Counted from the first letter of the stretch, positions 11,614 through 23,496 are shown. The stretch: DNA of 64,000 bases from Phialocephala subalpina (GCA_900073065.1 FJOG01000043.1:366775-430774); one strand, 5' to 3'. Numbers and translations are program-made. Notes: generated by a model from the letters alone, not told the origin.

Positions 11614-14400
11614 GTCATGATTCTTGTAAATCATTTCTTCATCTCCTCTTCCAATCAGCAGTACACCAAACCCCCGCGCATCCTCCTCAATTATCGAATG
11701 ATGTACTTCCTAGCATCAATCGCCGGCTCCTGCCTCCTTTGCTTGCTGCACGCCCACAGGAAACATTAAGGAGGAGCTGACGATCATATCCCCCGAAATC
11801 TGTGAAAGGAAAGCAAAAACAAGAACACACATAGTTAAGAATACACTGTCCTAAAAGACGTAAGATCGTTAACACCAAAACGAAATCATAGTCGGAACTC
11901 CAATTCCAACCATAACGCTAACGTCAGAACCTAGGGATATCAACATCCGATGTTTGACACCAAACTCCAAGCTCCCTGACAGCCAACTTAAGAACCAAAG
12001 AACCAAAGAACCCGAACGCCAAAAACCATGAGCAAAACCCCAAGGTTAACAGAAGAATCCTCAGTGCCGAGCCCCAGACACCAACCCCGAACGCCGAATA
12101 CCCATCCGGTATCGACAACAGAGATGACAAATTAAGATATCCCCAGAAATGCCATAGTATTGTTAGGGTCATCCGGATCATCTTTCTTTTCTTCCATCTT
12201 CTTGAATTCTCTGTCTTTGCACCAGTCCTTGCTCTTGGCCGCCTTGGGCTTGTTTTCCTTGGACTCCTCACGCTGGACTTGGATTGCATGATTACCAACA
12301 CGTGAGCTATCGCCCTGGCCCTCGCCTTGGATATGAGGGTTGAGGTGAGGGATCGGTTGAGGAGCTCCTTGCCTTTGAGTGTGGCTTTCAGCATGCGAGC
12401 TCTCACCCTGCGTTTCGCTTGGATAGCGGGGGTTGAAGGAACGGTTGTTCTGGCGAGCTTTATCTTCTCTCCACTTCTTTGGCCCAGTAGGTGCGTCGGC
12501 AGGAGCTTTGGAATTCCCTCGGTTGGAAGGTCCAGATTTCGTGGGTCTTTGCCCTGACCGAGCACAACTTTGAGTGGAGGCGTGAGAGGCCGAGAAGGGG
12601 GAGTTTGGATTCGGGTTTACGAATGAGCCTATTCGCGTGGTAGCAGCTGCAGTGGGAGCACTAGCCACTCCTTGTCTTAGCGAGCTAGGCTCATGATACG
12701 CCTGCATTTGCTCAGGGAAAGGTTCTCTGGCAATCCCATTGCGCAGGGGCATAGCAGGCTCGTCGAATGGATCGGGAAGCAATTCAGTGAGCTGGCTGAA
12801 ACGCAATACCAAGTTGCTCGCGAAGCTACGACCAGCAGGCAAACGTCCTTCTCCGATCCGATCGTTGGGAGGACGAGGAAAGATACCGCGGATAACCAGA
12901 CTGATCTCCTCCAGGCTTTCTTGGTCACAGTCTACTGCGTTGTCGTCTAGTATGTCCAATGGATTGTAGTTGAGATGCCAATCACTGGGCATGGGATTGG
13001 CTGGTAGGGTGTCGTTTTCTCCGTTAGAGGGAGTGGTTGCATCTTGCTCCCGGTTGTACTGGGCGGCGATGTAGTCATTGATTTCGGCATGCTGCGCAGG
13101 CGTTAAGGCAAATGGGTCATTCAGTGCTTCCCATGGTGATTGGTGTCCGTTCGTGAGAGTGATCGGAGCTCTGGCATGAGGTCTCACTGTCTCAGGGGAT
13201 GCTGAAGAGTGGACCTCTTCGTCGTTGCCGTTGTCGTCAGTTGCTTTGCCCTTCCCTTTGGGATCCGTTGGAGGTGGGCCGTCTTTCTCAGTCGCTTCAT
13301 CATCGTTCTCGTTCTCGATAGCCTTGCCTTTGATATCGTTTCGAGAGGCGTCCTGATCTTCATTTCGTCCATTGTCGTTGTTGTTCTGGCAGTCGTTCTT
13401 GTTGGCTTTACCCTTGCTATTGTTCTTGGTGTTAGAAGAAGAAGGATCGCCATCTTGATCTCCTCGGTTGTTCGTAGCGGCCTTGCGTTTCTTCATTTCC
13501 TCTGCGCCCCGATTGAATCGTTCCAAGGCAAGTGGTCCTTGAACCTCGTTTTCAACATGAGCCAAAGGCTCAGCTTCGGCTGATGCTTCGGCTACAGATT
13601 GATCTCTAGTCTGGATCACCGCTCGGAATTGAGCGAAAGCATCGAGAACCAAAGATTTGGGTTGAGCTGGTGCTTCAGCTTCGACCAGAGCTCGAACAGC
13701 GGCTTGAGTTGAGCTCCCTCCGTTGTCGATAGACAAGGCTGAAGGTTTCGTCGATGTTACAGGTGTTGGCTTTGAGACAGGTCCATTCTGCTTCTTGGAA
13801 GAAGAAGCAGTGCTGGGAGCCAATGTTGTTTCTTCGTTGTCCATAGTTCGTGAATATCCCTCCTCTGGCTGGCCTTTCGTCGCTGTCGTCGTTACCCCTG
13901 GGATGAAGTGATATCTGCGCCACTTAGCACTTTACCGTGTGAGTTTTGGACAAAAAGGTTTGTGGAAGGGTTTGGGTGAGGTATGATATTTGTACCGCAG
14001 TTCTGAACGCTAAAGATGCAAGTGAGCATACTGGTGACGCTCTTGTGTCTTAGGTACCAGGTTTCAGCAAATTCCTGAGCTTTAGTACCAGCATCTAACT
14101 CATTTCATGCTCATTACTCATAGACAACCTCTTGCTTGGAATTTGCGTCTGGTGCGTGGGGTACCATGGTTCGGATGATTCGTTCGTGCGGGCCGCTCCC
14201 GCTACCAAATCTTATTTCAACGCACAATTGAATTTCAAGCATTCGAGAGAATCTTGTGCCTCCTGAACGTAGCCCATTCCTTCCTGCCGTCTTTAAATTG
14301 CAGATGTCGAGTTCTCGCACATTTCGGCGATGTTTTTGGAAGCTCGCTTAGCACACGTTACTTCAGCCCCTTTTCACAATATCCGGCGCATCCAACAGCA
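11614..14400 (-). repeat. Tandem duplication, unit A
   Basis: The left unit of a head-to-tail duplication. Its downstream flank (11614-11690, with CATGATTCTTGTAAA) matches 14505-14580. Its upstream flank (about 14180-14400, with GGGCCGCTCC then CCAAATCTTAT and TCAACGCAC) matches 17080-17300. Within it lies the intact 570-residue gene. Similarity is clear only in patches, so the duplication is old. Confidence 0.75.
12132..13844 (-). CDS. Disordered low-complexity protein (intact tandem copy)
   Basis: A single-exon gene of 570 aa that I do not recognise. Composition is dominated by Ser, Asn, Asp, Glu, Pro and Lys with runs such as NNDN and KGKGKA, so most of the chain is probably disordered and may be nuclear. 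The more ordered parts are a central block with LTPAQHAEINDYIAAQYN and PPNDRIGEGR, and a basic-acidic C-terminus with SKDWCKDREFKK. The start MDNEETT is supported by the neighbouring copy, which begins MAVEETS. The C-terminal SKDW motif and the PPNDRI block recur in that copy. No signal peptide, membrane segment or known domain is visible. Codon use and G+C match neighbouring genes, and no in-frame stops are present. Function unknown. Confidence 0.7.
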   Translation of the reverse strand: MDNEETTLAPSTASSSKKQNGPVSKPTPVTSTKPSALSIDNGGSSTQAAVRALVEAEAPAQPKSLVLDAFAQFRAVIQTRDQSVAEASAEAEPLAHVENEVQGPLALERFNRGAEEMKKRKAATNNRGDQDGDPSSSNTKNNSKGKANKNDCQNNNDNGRNEDQDASRNDIKGKAIENENDDEATEKDGPPPTDPKGKGKATDDNGNDEEVHSSASPETVRPHARAPITLTNGHQSPWEALNDPFALTPAQHAEINDYIAAQYNREQDATTPSNGENDTLPANPMPSDWHLNYNPLDILDDNAVDCDQESLEEISLVIRGIFPRPPNDRIGEGRLPAGRSFASNLVLRFSQLTELLPDPFDEPAMPLRNGIAREPFPEQMQAYHEPSSLRQGVASAPTAAATTRIGSFVNPNPNSPFSASHASTQSCARSGQRPTKSGPSNRGNSKAPADAPTGPKKWREDKARQNNRSFNPRYPSETQGESSHAESHTQRQGAPQPIPHLNPHIQGEGQGDSSRVGNHAIQVQREESKENKPKAAKSKDWCKDREFKKMEEKKDDPDDPNNTMAFLGIS

Positions 14401-14504
14401 TCATTACTGTTTTAATATTAGAAGACATTCGACTGAAGTAAACATAAGGCCTTGCCCGCCAAATGAGCCAGTGCGCCCAATGAATGCCTCCTGTACTCCG
14501 TATC

Positions 14505-17300
14505 CTCATGATTCTTGTAAACATTTCCTCATCCCCTCGTTCAAGCCCGCAGTCCACCCAAACCCCTCATCCGCCCTTCCTACCAGCATATTCCAAAACA
14601 AAAGGAAATCCTCCCCCAGTTTCCCTACCATTACCCTTATATATATGCATGAACCTTTACTTCTAAAGAAACAAGCTGAGCAACTGTTAGATCAAAAGAG
14701 TTCGTTGTCCAAATTGATTCTAGCACCATATGCTCACTCAATATGCAAAAAATTATCAACTCCACACCACCATAACGAATTCCTTGCTGGAACTCTAATC
14801 AACGGCGATGGCGACATCCAAATTCTGCCTCGACAGCAGATTGCTTCGAGATCTTGAAGTGTTCACCATCCACCTGTCCATGCTGTTCTTTCATGTAGCA
14901 GATTCACTCCTTCTCAGCATCATCCTTCGAACCTTTCTTGGCCTTTTTATCCTTGTTCCAATCCTTGCTCCGCGCAGCCCTTTGTCTCTGTTGTGCTATC
15001 ATACTTGCTGCTGCTGCCGTTAGAGCGTTTGGCGGAGGACCAGAGGAAGTTCTTGTTGTCCTAGCTTGTATGGGTCTTTGTCCGCCCCTCAAAGAACCTG
15101 GGAGACCGTTACTACCGCGAGCTGCCACTATAAGCGAATTGGGCCCAGAGTATTGGAAGCCACCCGTTCTCTGCTGCCTCAGAGCAGCAGGCTCTCTCGG
15201 AGCATCGGGAGGAGGACTACTTCGCTTCTGACGCAATGCCTTAGGCTCGGTGGGCGCATTTGGAGGAGGGCCACTTCGCTGTTGACTCAGAGCAGCAGGT
15301 TCAGTAGGCGGGCCAGCAGGTGGCCCACTTGGAACAGTCCGTGCTGGCGTAGGAGGAGTGCTCCAGTCATCTTCTAACAACGAGGTACTTCTGTACGGGC
15401 CGTGACGCTCTTCTGCCTCTTTGACTTGCCGCATTTTGGTGAAGAAATCATCCACAGCACGACGACTGGCATCCGCGCGTCCTGGTGTTATGCGATTATC
15501 GGGAGGAGCAGGGTAATTCATTGCCCGCAGCTCAGCAATTTCGTCGTACGCCTGCAGTTCGGGATCTGGTATAGGATCGCCCACGGCTCCCATGGGTGGC
15601 GTGATAAGCGGGCCATTAATGGGGCTGAAATGCCGCATGACTAGTCGCAGCGGATGGTCTTCGAAGCTGGATCTCTGTTGTCGAGTGATGTTCGAGACTT
15701 GGAGCACTGCTCTCCTCTCTGCCTCGATTTCTCCTGGCTCGGCTGGCCTCTCATTGCCTTCATCAGGTTGGTATTGAGCGTTATTGAACGCGTTCGTTTG
15801 GGTCATGAACGTGTCTTCGTCCTCGTTGAGCATCGTATCGATTTGATGGGGCATCACTATGGCCTCGTCGTCGGTCTCTTCAACCCCGTTCCTGATCTCG
15901 CTTGGAATATTTGGGCCCAATGAGTTGCTAGTGCTCGGACCTTTGTCTGCGGGTCTCGTACTTGTAGTTGGTGTCGGGACTTGAGACTGGGTTTCTCTTT
16001 TGTTGATATCGCCTTTCCCAATGACACCGCTTTTGTACATCCTGCCTTTGAGAAGTGGCTGAGAAGTGGTGATTTCGAGCCTGCTTGAGCAGAACCCTCT
16101 CCGCTCTCGACATTCTTGGCTCCTCGAGTTTCTTGCGCCGCCCATTGCCTCTCTTTTTTGGGGACATTTGACTTTTCTTCCTTGGTGGGCGTCGAAGCGG
16201 TGCTGGAATTGCTATCCGAAGCGCATATATCGACGACGACATTTTCGCTAGAACCACTCCCTGAGGGAGACATAGAAACACCACCCAAAGAACCATTCAA
16301 CCTCTGCTCCCTATTGAAATCCAAGGAAAGCTCTTCACCCGCTTGGATACCGGGGTACGAAACAGAAACATTCATGTCGTTGATGAATTGACCTAAGCTA
16401 AGGTTGGGCTTCTCGCTGTGCTTAATGCGGATTATAGGCTCAGAGACGAAAGGGCAAAAGTCTGGTTCGACATAACAGTGGATGGGAACATTCAAGTTCA
16501 TTCTCGTCCATGGGATGTTTGAAAGCAACCTTCGACTACGAGGTGATTCTGAGGCATCGATTTTTTTGAGCAGTCGGGTGGCTTCTTGATTCGAGCTGAC
16601 GAACATGACCATTTATTGGGGAGCATCGGGATGGGTGGTACAGACATTGCCGTTGGTGTCTTTTTCAGTCCTGGAAGTTTCCTCCACCGCCATATTTGGC
16701 GAGCTAGGTCTTTCGTTGCGTAAAGTTGTGTGATGTTACTGAATCCCAAACTTGGGTGTAAAGATGAGTCGTCTCTTAATGTCCCAGTTTCTCTTGGTCA
16801 TTCGGTCATAGCCCTCGTGGCTATTCTGCACTTGATTTGGCGCTTTTAGACGTCGTGGCTCACAGCCGGCTGGTGGTGTACGGAGTCCCTGCGGATAGAA
16901 AAGAAAACGTTTGTGGGCGGAGGCGTCTTCTTATTGACTGTGTGGGACGCGATTTTCTGCCTACCGAGGAGTTTCTTAAGCTATCTACATTTAATGGTCC
17001 ATACATTGTTCATCTCTGGGTTTAAAGTAGATATTAGAGCGTTTTGATATCTGGTTGTGTGGGGGTTAGTAGCGTCACTATTCGGCGGGCCGCTCCATGC
17101 TGCCAAATCTTATGTCAACGCACGATGAATGTTCAGCATTCGAAGCTCACTCGAAGCTTCATAAATCTCTGTACTTCCGTTCAGAGACATCAAAGATGCC
17201 TAAATAGTTTTCTGAGCTCATGTCGCGGATGTTTTTGCGATCTCGCTTAGCCAGGTTACCCCCTTTTCACCATATCATCACTTTCCAATATCCATTGAAG
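14505..17300 (-). repeat. Tandem duplication, unit B
   Basis: The right unit of the head-to-tail duplication. It carries matching upstream and downstream flanks and the broken gene copy at 14904-16693. About 100 bp separate it from unit A, and the units are near equal in length (roughly 2.8 kb). Confidence 0.75.
14904..16693 (-). pseudogene. Broken tandem copy of the disordered-protein gene
   Basis: Paralogue of the gene at 12132-13844 on the same strand. Reading from ATG at 16693 gives MAVEETSRTEKDTNGNVC and then a TAA at 16613-16615 (Gln CAA to TAA would explain it). The same frame stays open to 15857. The frame with the paralogous C-terminus (PPDNRITPGRADASRRAVD and SKDWNKDKKAKK) runs 16145-14904 and differs from the first, so a frameshift lies somewhere in 15960-16140. 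I found no plausible intron of the right length there. The C-terminal half has repeated PPPNAPTEPKALRQ-type units about 20 residues apart. Either frame could still be translated separately from an internal ATG (16612 or 16145). A consensus error is less likely because there are two separate lesions. Confidence 0.6.
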
Positions 17301-17556
17301 TAGGCTCAAATTGGAACAATGTTAAAAATTGTTGACTGAAGTATCATTTCATGATGGATTCCGATCAGATGACAGGATATTCTTGACCACATTTGGTTTG
17401 AGACCCCCTTCTAGAATATTGTTGATTTCCTCAAGCAGTCGGCGAACATTTTCTAGCCTAGCTTATCAGGCGAACAGAGGCACTTCTAAGCTTTGGATGG
17501 TGACCGTGGCCGTATTTCTACCCTTATCACTTTCACCTTCGTATTCCATGTACTTC
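17301..17556. other. Short intergenic stretch
   Basis: Sequence between the right edge of the tandem duplication and the next broken locus. I see no feature in it. Confidence 0.4.
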
Positions 17557-19300
17557 TCATTCTCCTCCTTGCCGATTCCATCCGATCCTCCTCCTGATGG
17601 TCCTCAGTAGTCCCATAACCCCATTTTCATTGTCCCCATCTCTTAGGGACATTGTATTCGCGCCTGATACTATGGTAGCTGTATGTTGTGTTATGAGAGT
17701 ATCCATGATCCCCTTCGTAGTCTCAAATCTCCGAATTATGCTAGCCAAGGACGTGAGTGTGCGTTGTGTGAATCCACGAAGCCGGTCTCCACCCCGGCAT
17801 TGTTCGAGAAGTTCCTCCAGCTCCACGCTGGCTTCATCGAAATCATACATAAGCTTGGTGAGCTGAAGTTCCTAGAATTCGTCGCTGCAATTGTCCCTCG
17901 TCGTGGTGGACATTATCGTAGCCCTCGCTGGTGTTGGAGAAGGTTTGTGGTCACTCCATCCCGTACGTGCCTGTTGCATCGCTTCGTCGCTTTGGCTTCC
18001 TCCGAGCGCGCTGGAATACACCAGCCATTCTGGAGGACGTACGCTGGCACTTGTTGCTGTCGTTGAATGTCCCAGAGTTGGCTGTGCTTCGGGAAGTGCG
18101 TGCGTGGGGGTAGTGGTGAGGTGATCCGGCGCCGGGGTGCTTCCGATACCCTTGACGAACTCCCCCATTGACTGTGCATATTCCTTCATAGGAAGAATGG
18201 CTGTGATCCGACAAAAAGGCCATGCAATGTCCGTTGGCACCGAGGGGATTGAGCAGATCATGGTTGGTGATGTCGGCATGGTACTCTGTGGCTTTTGTGA
18301 TCTGTTTGCTGATATCTGAGGCTTCCAACTATCAAAGTCCCAACGTTTAAGAATGATCTTGAAGTTGCTCCCACGAAGTTCTTTCCGAATGGCGTTACGG
18401 AGTTGAATGCCTTCACTGTAAGCCATTCTGTCGCGGCTGATTCGACCATAGCACACCATGACTCGGTCGAGGCTTCTTTGGAGTCTAGCGCAGCCCTACA
18501 TACGCCTGTGGCTTTCAGAAGAGGTAGCTAGGCTCCGCGAGCTTTAGATTCTGTATCCCTTCCAATGATCTCTTCATCGAAATCGGGACGGACGATCAAA
18601 CCGACATTTTTCAGCGATGGTATCATTTCGAGGGCTTTTACAAGCTGCGGAATATGCCGATCTCCATCAATAGATGAATGACTTTTGCTGTTCTCTGGGA
18701 AAATACTTCTCAGATCGATTGTGATAGAGGAGCTGTTTTGAGTGAAGTGGGATAAGGGCCGAGGAACTAACTCTGTGAAGCCCCTCCTTAGAACATGAAG
18801 AGATGGAAGGATGTCGTTTGTGTTCTTGATGTGGAAAGTGAATGCACGATGAGCTACGATTTGCTTTTTGTGCTTTTCTAGAAAGAGCTGGGTGATTCTT
18901 CGCGACTCTTTATTGACGAACATCGTTGGGAAGGTGTGACCTACGCAAAGAATAAGTTAGCCTTCAAGAAACCTTTATTCAACCTCTTATGATTGTCTAT
19001 GGCCTCACTTACGACTGCTAACTTTGAACTCTACTACTTCGTGCTTCTCTCCATCTTCATTTTCGTGAAATCTCCTGTCTTGATAACTTCCATTTCTACA
19101 ATCTTGTCCATAGGGTTATGGCATGCCAGAGGAGTTCGAACATCATAGTGCAAGTCTGGGAAGGTTTGGAGAAAACGGAGGCATGAGGCGTTGTTTGGTG
19201 TGGCGTAGCTGTCCATTTCGTCTGCTATGTTGGTGTGGATGCAAAGCCGGAGGAGGCTTGTATTTGATGGAGTTCTGGGGACGAGATATTGGGATTTTGA
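17557..19300 (-). pseudogene. Broken hypothetical locus, possible 2EXR-type remnant
   Basis: A run of minus-strand coding-like segments separated by stops. From the right: a frame with MDSYATPNNASCLRFLQTF (19216-19034, open further upstream without an ATG); a frame with MFVNKESRRITQLFLEKH (18923-18528), in which NKESRR resembles the conserved NxESR core of fungal 2EXR proteins; a frame from 18459 with NAIRKELRGSNFKIILKRW; and, in that same frame after a TAG at 17872-17874, MYDFDEASVELEELLEQC to 17557. The TAG sits in otherwise continuous coding-like sequence. It follows TTC, so it could instead be a splice acceptor, but I found no donor that keeps frame convincingly. Two neighbouring genes are also possible. 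Function unknown. Confidence 0.4.
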
Positions 19301-19974
19301 TTTATACCAGGTTGTATATCTGAACTATTATCAATTGGACTGGTAGATACCGTGCTTGGAGGAGCCGGACCGGCATCTGGGTGGCTTGAATATCACGTGT
19401 GAATTTCAATCTCGACGACAGGACCTGCTTCGGGTTGGATAGTACCTGTAACTAGACCAATGACGACGATACATAAATTCTCTTCCAAAGAATAGCACGG
19501 GTGTTAAAAGTCGTCTTTCGCCATCTCGGTAAGCTCTTTAGTCCATCTACTTATGTATATTAGGCGAACGCAGAAAGAAGGAGTGCACCGACCACCGAAC
19601 GCTTTTGGCCCGTCACGTTCAAGATCCGCATTAAATCTCAACCCGGCGTATAATTCAAGATGCAGGAGTCAGAAATATGCCACCTCTGGGATCTTACACT
19701 TGTTGTGGGGACTTTTGTCAGAAATGCATCCACGTGACTCGTCAACAAATTAGCACCCAAGGTCCTTGCTCAACTTATTGTAGAGTGGTCAGTCGGAGAA
19801 AGAGATTTCGAAAATCCTTGAGATAGCTTGAGAAGTGTCCTCTCTCCTTGGAGTTATCAATGTTCTTGAGCGTGCATGGCATTATGAAGTACCAGGTCAT
19901 AATCCGTGCTTGGGACAATTGCAATGTACCACTAGGGATCATTTTTCTATACGTAATCCTGAGACGTATTCAAT
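19301..19974. other. Intergenic, nothing recognised
   Basis: Between the broken locus and the 3' end of the Hsp70-like gene. Only short overlapping frames and no repeat recognised. Confidence 0.4.
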
Positions 19975-21263
19975 TCATAAAGCATAGTCTCTATTTCCCT
20001 CACACCAATCCCCTTCAACACAATTCCAAGTCTCACCCTGCCATCTCTTCGCCATCTCTCCCGCTCCTCTTGCTGCCACGAACTCAGCATTGAATCCTGG
20101 TCTCTGCAACGGCTCCCACAATTTCTGGATATCCAGAGTATCACCAAGTGCTTTCCAGATGGAATCCAAGAATCTCTTCTCCTCCGCATATTCCCCCATG
20201 AGTATCAACTCCTCAATCGGCCATGCACTCTTCTTCGAAGTCTCAACCACCTTCCTCCCAATCGTGTCCCAGTAAGTCATATTCGAACGATCATTGTCCC
20301 ACGTTCCATATGACAGATCTGTAAATCGTTCCTGTACAATGCGGAAAGAAGTATGCGCGTTCAGCATCACGACGATCTCGACAGCAAGTTCATCATAAGT
20401 ATACGTCAACGCCAGCGATTGTTTGGGAGTGAACCGTTCCTCCTCCTCTTCACACTTCTCGATATCCTGCCAATGCTCGCATATTCCCATGCCCATTCCC
20501 GCCCATGCAGAATTTGCGTTGTGCAACGGACCGTACTGGTGCTTATAGCTTCTTATAAGGTACATTGCCGACCAGTCTAATGCTTCTGTCAAATCCTCAG
20601 GCAGAAGATTTGCCATTTGTCGCATGCTCAGAACAACACCGTAAACGTCCATGTGAGTTTCACGGCTAAAGAGCCATCTGAGCTGGGATAACATGGACGA
20701 GAGCGTCGCGACGTCTTCTGTCGAGGGTATGCCTTTGAACTTGCGGGCGAGGCGTTTCGCTCGATCGAGGTCGTATTCGATCCTGTCGAGTGGTGTTTTA
20801 AATGGTGGGCTGAAGGCTGGTTAGATACGGACATTGTTTAAACAGGAAGGTGGCTTACCCATATCTCTTGTATGGTCCTGATAGTCGGTTCATGAGATCT
20901 TTGTACTCGGTTGAGCCCTCGACCTAGGTATTCAGTGTCAGCTTGGGCTCGGTTGAGTAGAGACAGGGGACCACGAACACGACCAACATCTATTACAGTT
21001 CCATTATGGTATCGTATAGCAGCCGTCCTGGTTGATTGTCAGATAAGTTTCTAGACTCGGTTAGATACATACCCATAAGAGGAGGATAAGTCAATCCCAA
21101 TGCCTGGCGCATGGACGAGCTCTCTCGGAACACAGCCATTGCAAATTCGATACTCACGATTCGTCGTCGCCCCTTTGAGTGGCTGCTGCGTATTCTTCCC
21201 AAATACTACCGAGGTAGTATCGAAAAGAAAAACACAAATCGCTAAGAATACTGTTCCTCTCAT
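19975..21263 (-). CDS. Secreted Hsp70/actin-ATPase-like protein
   Basis: Four exons, complement(19975-20809, 20859-20923, 20997-21027, 21073-21263), give 373 aa; introns are 49, 73 and 45 nt with in-phase junctions. Residues 1-22 form a signal peptide (MRGTVFLAICVFLFDTTSVV). GIGIDLSSSYGTAAIRYHNG (about 54-73) resembles the phosphate-1 loop of the Hsp70/actin superfamily (GIDLGTTxS). EFVAARGAGEMAKR near the C-terminus resembles the AARGAAxxAKR stretch after the adenosine motif. The middle (about 75-300) is helical and lacks the usual phosphate-2 region, and the substrate-binding domain is absent. At 373 aa it is close to one nucleotide-binding domain but much diverged, so ATP binding is uncertain. 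The exon 2 donor (GTAATA) is the least certain splice site. A secreted fungal relative of Hsp70 is my inference; the alternative is an unrelated secreted protein. Confidence 0.6.
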
Positions 21264-21811
21264 GATGTAAACTGAACAATGTCCCAAGCGCTCACGGAAA
21301 TTGGACATTGAAAAATTCATGGAAATGGAAACAAAGTTGCAGAAGAAGCTCGAGAGGACACAGTATGATTTATGATTCACAACAGAAACAGAAGTTGGTG
21401 TTTGGTGGCACAGCCTTGCTGCCTGCTCCTGCAGGATTGCGGCGAGGTGTGGCTAGTCCTTGGCGGAGCGGGGTGAGTCACGTGCTCGCTACCCCTTTGT
21501 GGTCATCGCTTCGATGACCTTTCCAGGCGTGGAAATGGAGAACGACGCCATGCTGGAGATGTGACTTATTGAATGCGTAACTGCATTGTCGCCAATGGAG
21601 TTCTCTCAGTGTCTTCGCCCTGGAAGAAGAACTGTTTGAAGTGATGCTTGGTGCTTTCGAACTTTAAAGCGAACAGGGTTAGCGCGAGTATGGTTTCTGA
21701 TCGGTCCCGTAACTTTCGGCGCCCAAATCGCAATTCATCTATGATATATATCCTGAATATATAGCTTCTATTACATCTAATTCCAATACCAACGCTTTAT
21801 CGAGAACTAAG
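21264..21811. other. Intergenic promoter region
   Basis: Upstream of both the Hsp70-like gene (minus) and the doubtful small gene (plus). Nothing recognised. Confidence 0.35.
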
Positions 21812-22344
21812 ATGCCTTACATAATAAAGCAAACGCGAACCCAATGTGTCTCCGCAGCCGATGCTCATATTATTGGCCACTTAGAAGACCAGAAGGACTA
21901 CAGCATCGCAGCAAATAAGACGCATGGCCACAATTGTGGAGATTCATGGTTATTTCTTACCATATTCGCTATTGGATCCACCCCTATGCTGGTCTGCTGC
22001 CTCCTTGTAAGTAATCTTAACCCGACTTCCTTTTCCCACCTTCAACAGTCGACGGCTTAGCTTCCTTTACAACTAGAGCGATTCAGTTTAGGAAATGGTT
22101 TCTGGGAACTGACGGGAGAGACTTCTCAGTCGTTGCAATTGGTTTTATACGCACCCCTCGCTTGGATGTGCATTTCAATGATGTCCCAGTCGTTGTGGAA
22201 TACTGTCGATACCATCGAAAATCTGCTCGTGAATCTGAAAACTTGGAGCAACAAGAACAAGAACTCAAGAAGGCGTTGGGCTTGGAGTGGAAAGACAATC
22301 TCGGCTTTCAAGCTGAAGTGGTCAAACGCCCTGCATGTTGTTAA
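21812..22344 (+). CDS. Possible small single-pass membrane protein
   Basis: A tentative two-exon model, 21812-22006 and 22087-22344, giving 150 aa. Exon 1 ends at GTAAGT and exon 2 begins after CGATTCAG in the same phase. The predicted protein has a short polar N-terminus, one hydrophobic segment (about 46-65, SWLFLTIFAIGSTPMLVCC) and a soluble tail with a Glu/Gln-rich helix (ESENLEQQEQELKKAL). No family recognised. The frame opposite exon 2 is also open, so coding is not certain. Confidence 0.35.
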
Positions 22345-23496
22345 CTGGTATATGGAATCTATTGGATGTTGGGATGGCTCGGTCTCTTCCTGCTCGAGAC
22401 CATGGCTTTGTATTTTATATATCTTCTGTTAAAGTACCAGTACGAACAGGCCAGTAATTATGCACAGCGGTAGACCTAGGGGGAGTTGAAGTATAGATTT
22501 GTCGTCCTCAAAAGAACATACAATGTCCCAAAAACTAATTTGAGATTGCCGGACCTCGCAAACGCTGCCAGCGATGCCAGCTGCGTAATATATTGTCGGA
22601 GAAACTAGAGCCTAATATCACATTAGGGTACCAAAGATAAATTTGCCGCTCTGTAGATTATTGGTACCCTTATAGATTGCTCTTGGTATCCCAGATTTAT
22701 ACCCAAAAGGATTTAGTCTACCCCAGGTTCGGGATCCCAAATCTTTGCATGCACCTGCCTGCATGGCAATTGCGTACCTACGTGAGCGGAATGGAGACTT
22801 TATACAGCTGATGGTGGAGGAAGGAACTTTAGAGGACAATGAGAGAACCCCTCTTCTGTTGCAAGAGGTGGTGGAAAAGGCAACGGACGGCAAAGAACTA
22901 GAACAGAACTATCTAATGGAGGAAGAGGGGTCGGGTTTTAACACCTGTGAAATTGTTCCAGTTTGCCCGTGGTGTGCTTTTTGCTGGATGCCGCCTGATC
23001 GCATTTTTGATGCTGATTGTATATTGAATCTCTTCTAATCAGATTTAATTTCATTCGTTGGAATGAAGAATAATACTAAGCAAGCGCACCTGGAACCGAT
23101 ATGCAAGATTTTAGAACAGATGGCCCAAAGTCTAACCATCATGAATAATAGGGCTATCGGCCTCCATGGCCCCGAAGTTTGTGGGGCAATATAACAGTAT
23201 GATGTTGCGCACGGGGCGGGAAAGTAAGAATTCAGAAGGAGGTGGTGTACATCGGAAGCAACGGGCAGAAACAATGTAGGTTTAACATGTCCCACACTTG
23301 AAAGGCCGGTGAGGTTCTGATCTATTACTTTCCCGCCTGTCCTCTTCATTGACAAGTTAATATATGCATGTCATCTACCATCTTTACAAGTACAACATCA
23401 TCAGGTGTAGCTCCATGCGGATGAGCCACAGTAATGGAACAGACATCAACCTAAACTGAAAACAGTATGTAACATTGAAGACAATCTCAGCCTAGC
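22345..23496. other. Intergenic, one doubtful open frame
   Basis: Mostly without recognisable features. An open frame at 22745-23038 (plus, 97 aa) includes an acidic stretch with ERTPLL, an acidic-dileucine pattern also found in a small membrane-protein gene at 57.3 kb, and a Cys-rich end. With no homology or splice support I do not call it a gene. Confidence 0.3.
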
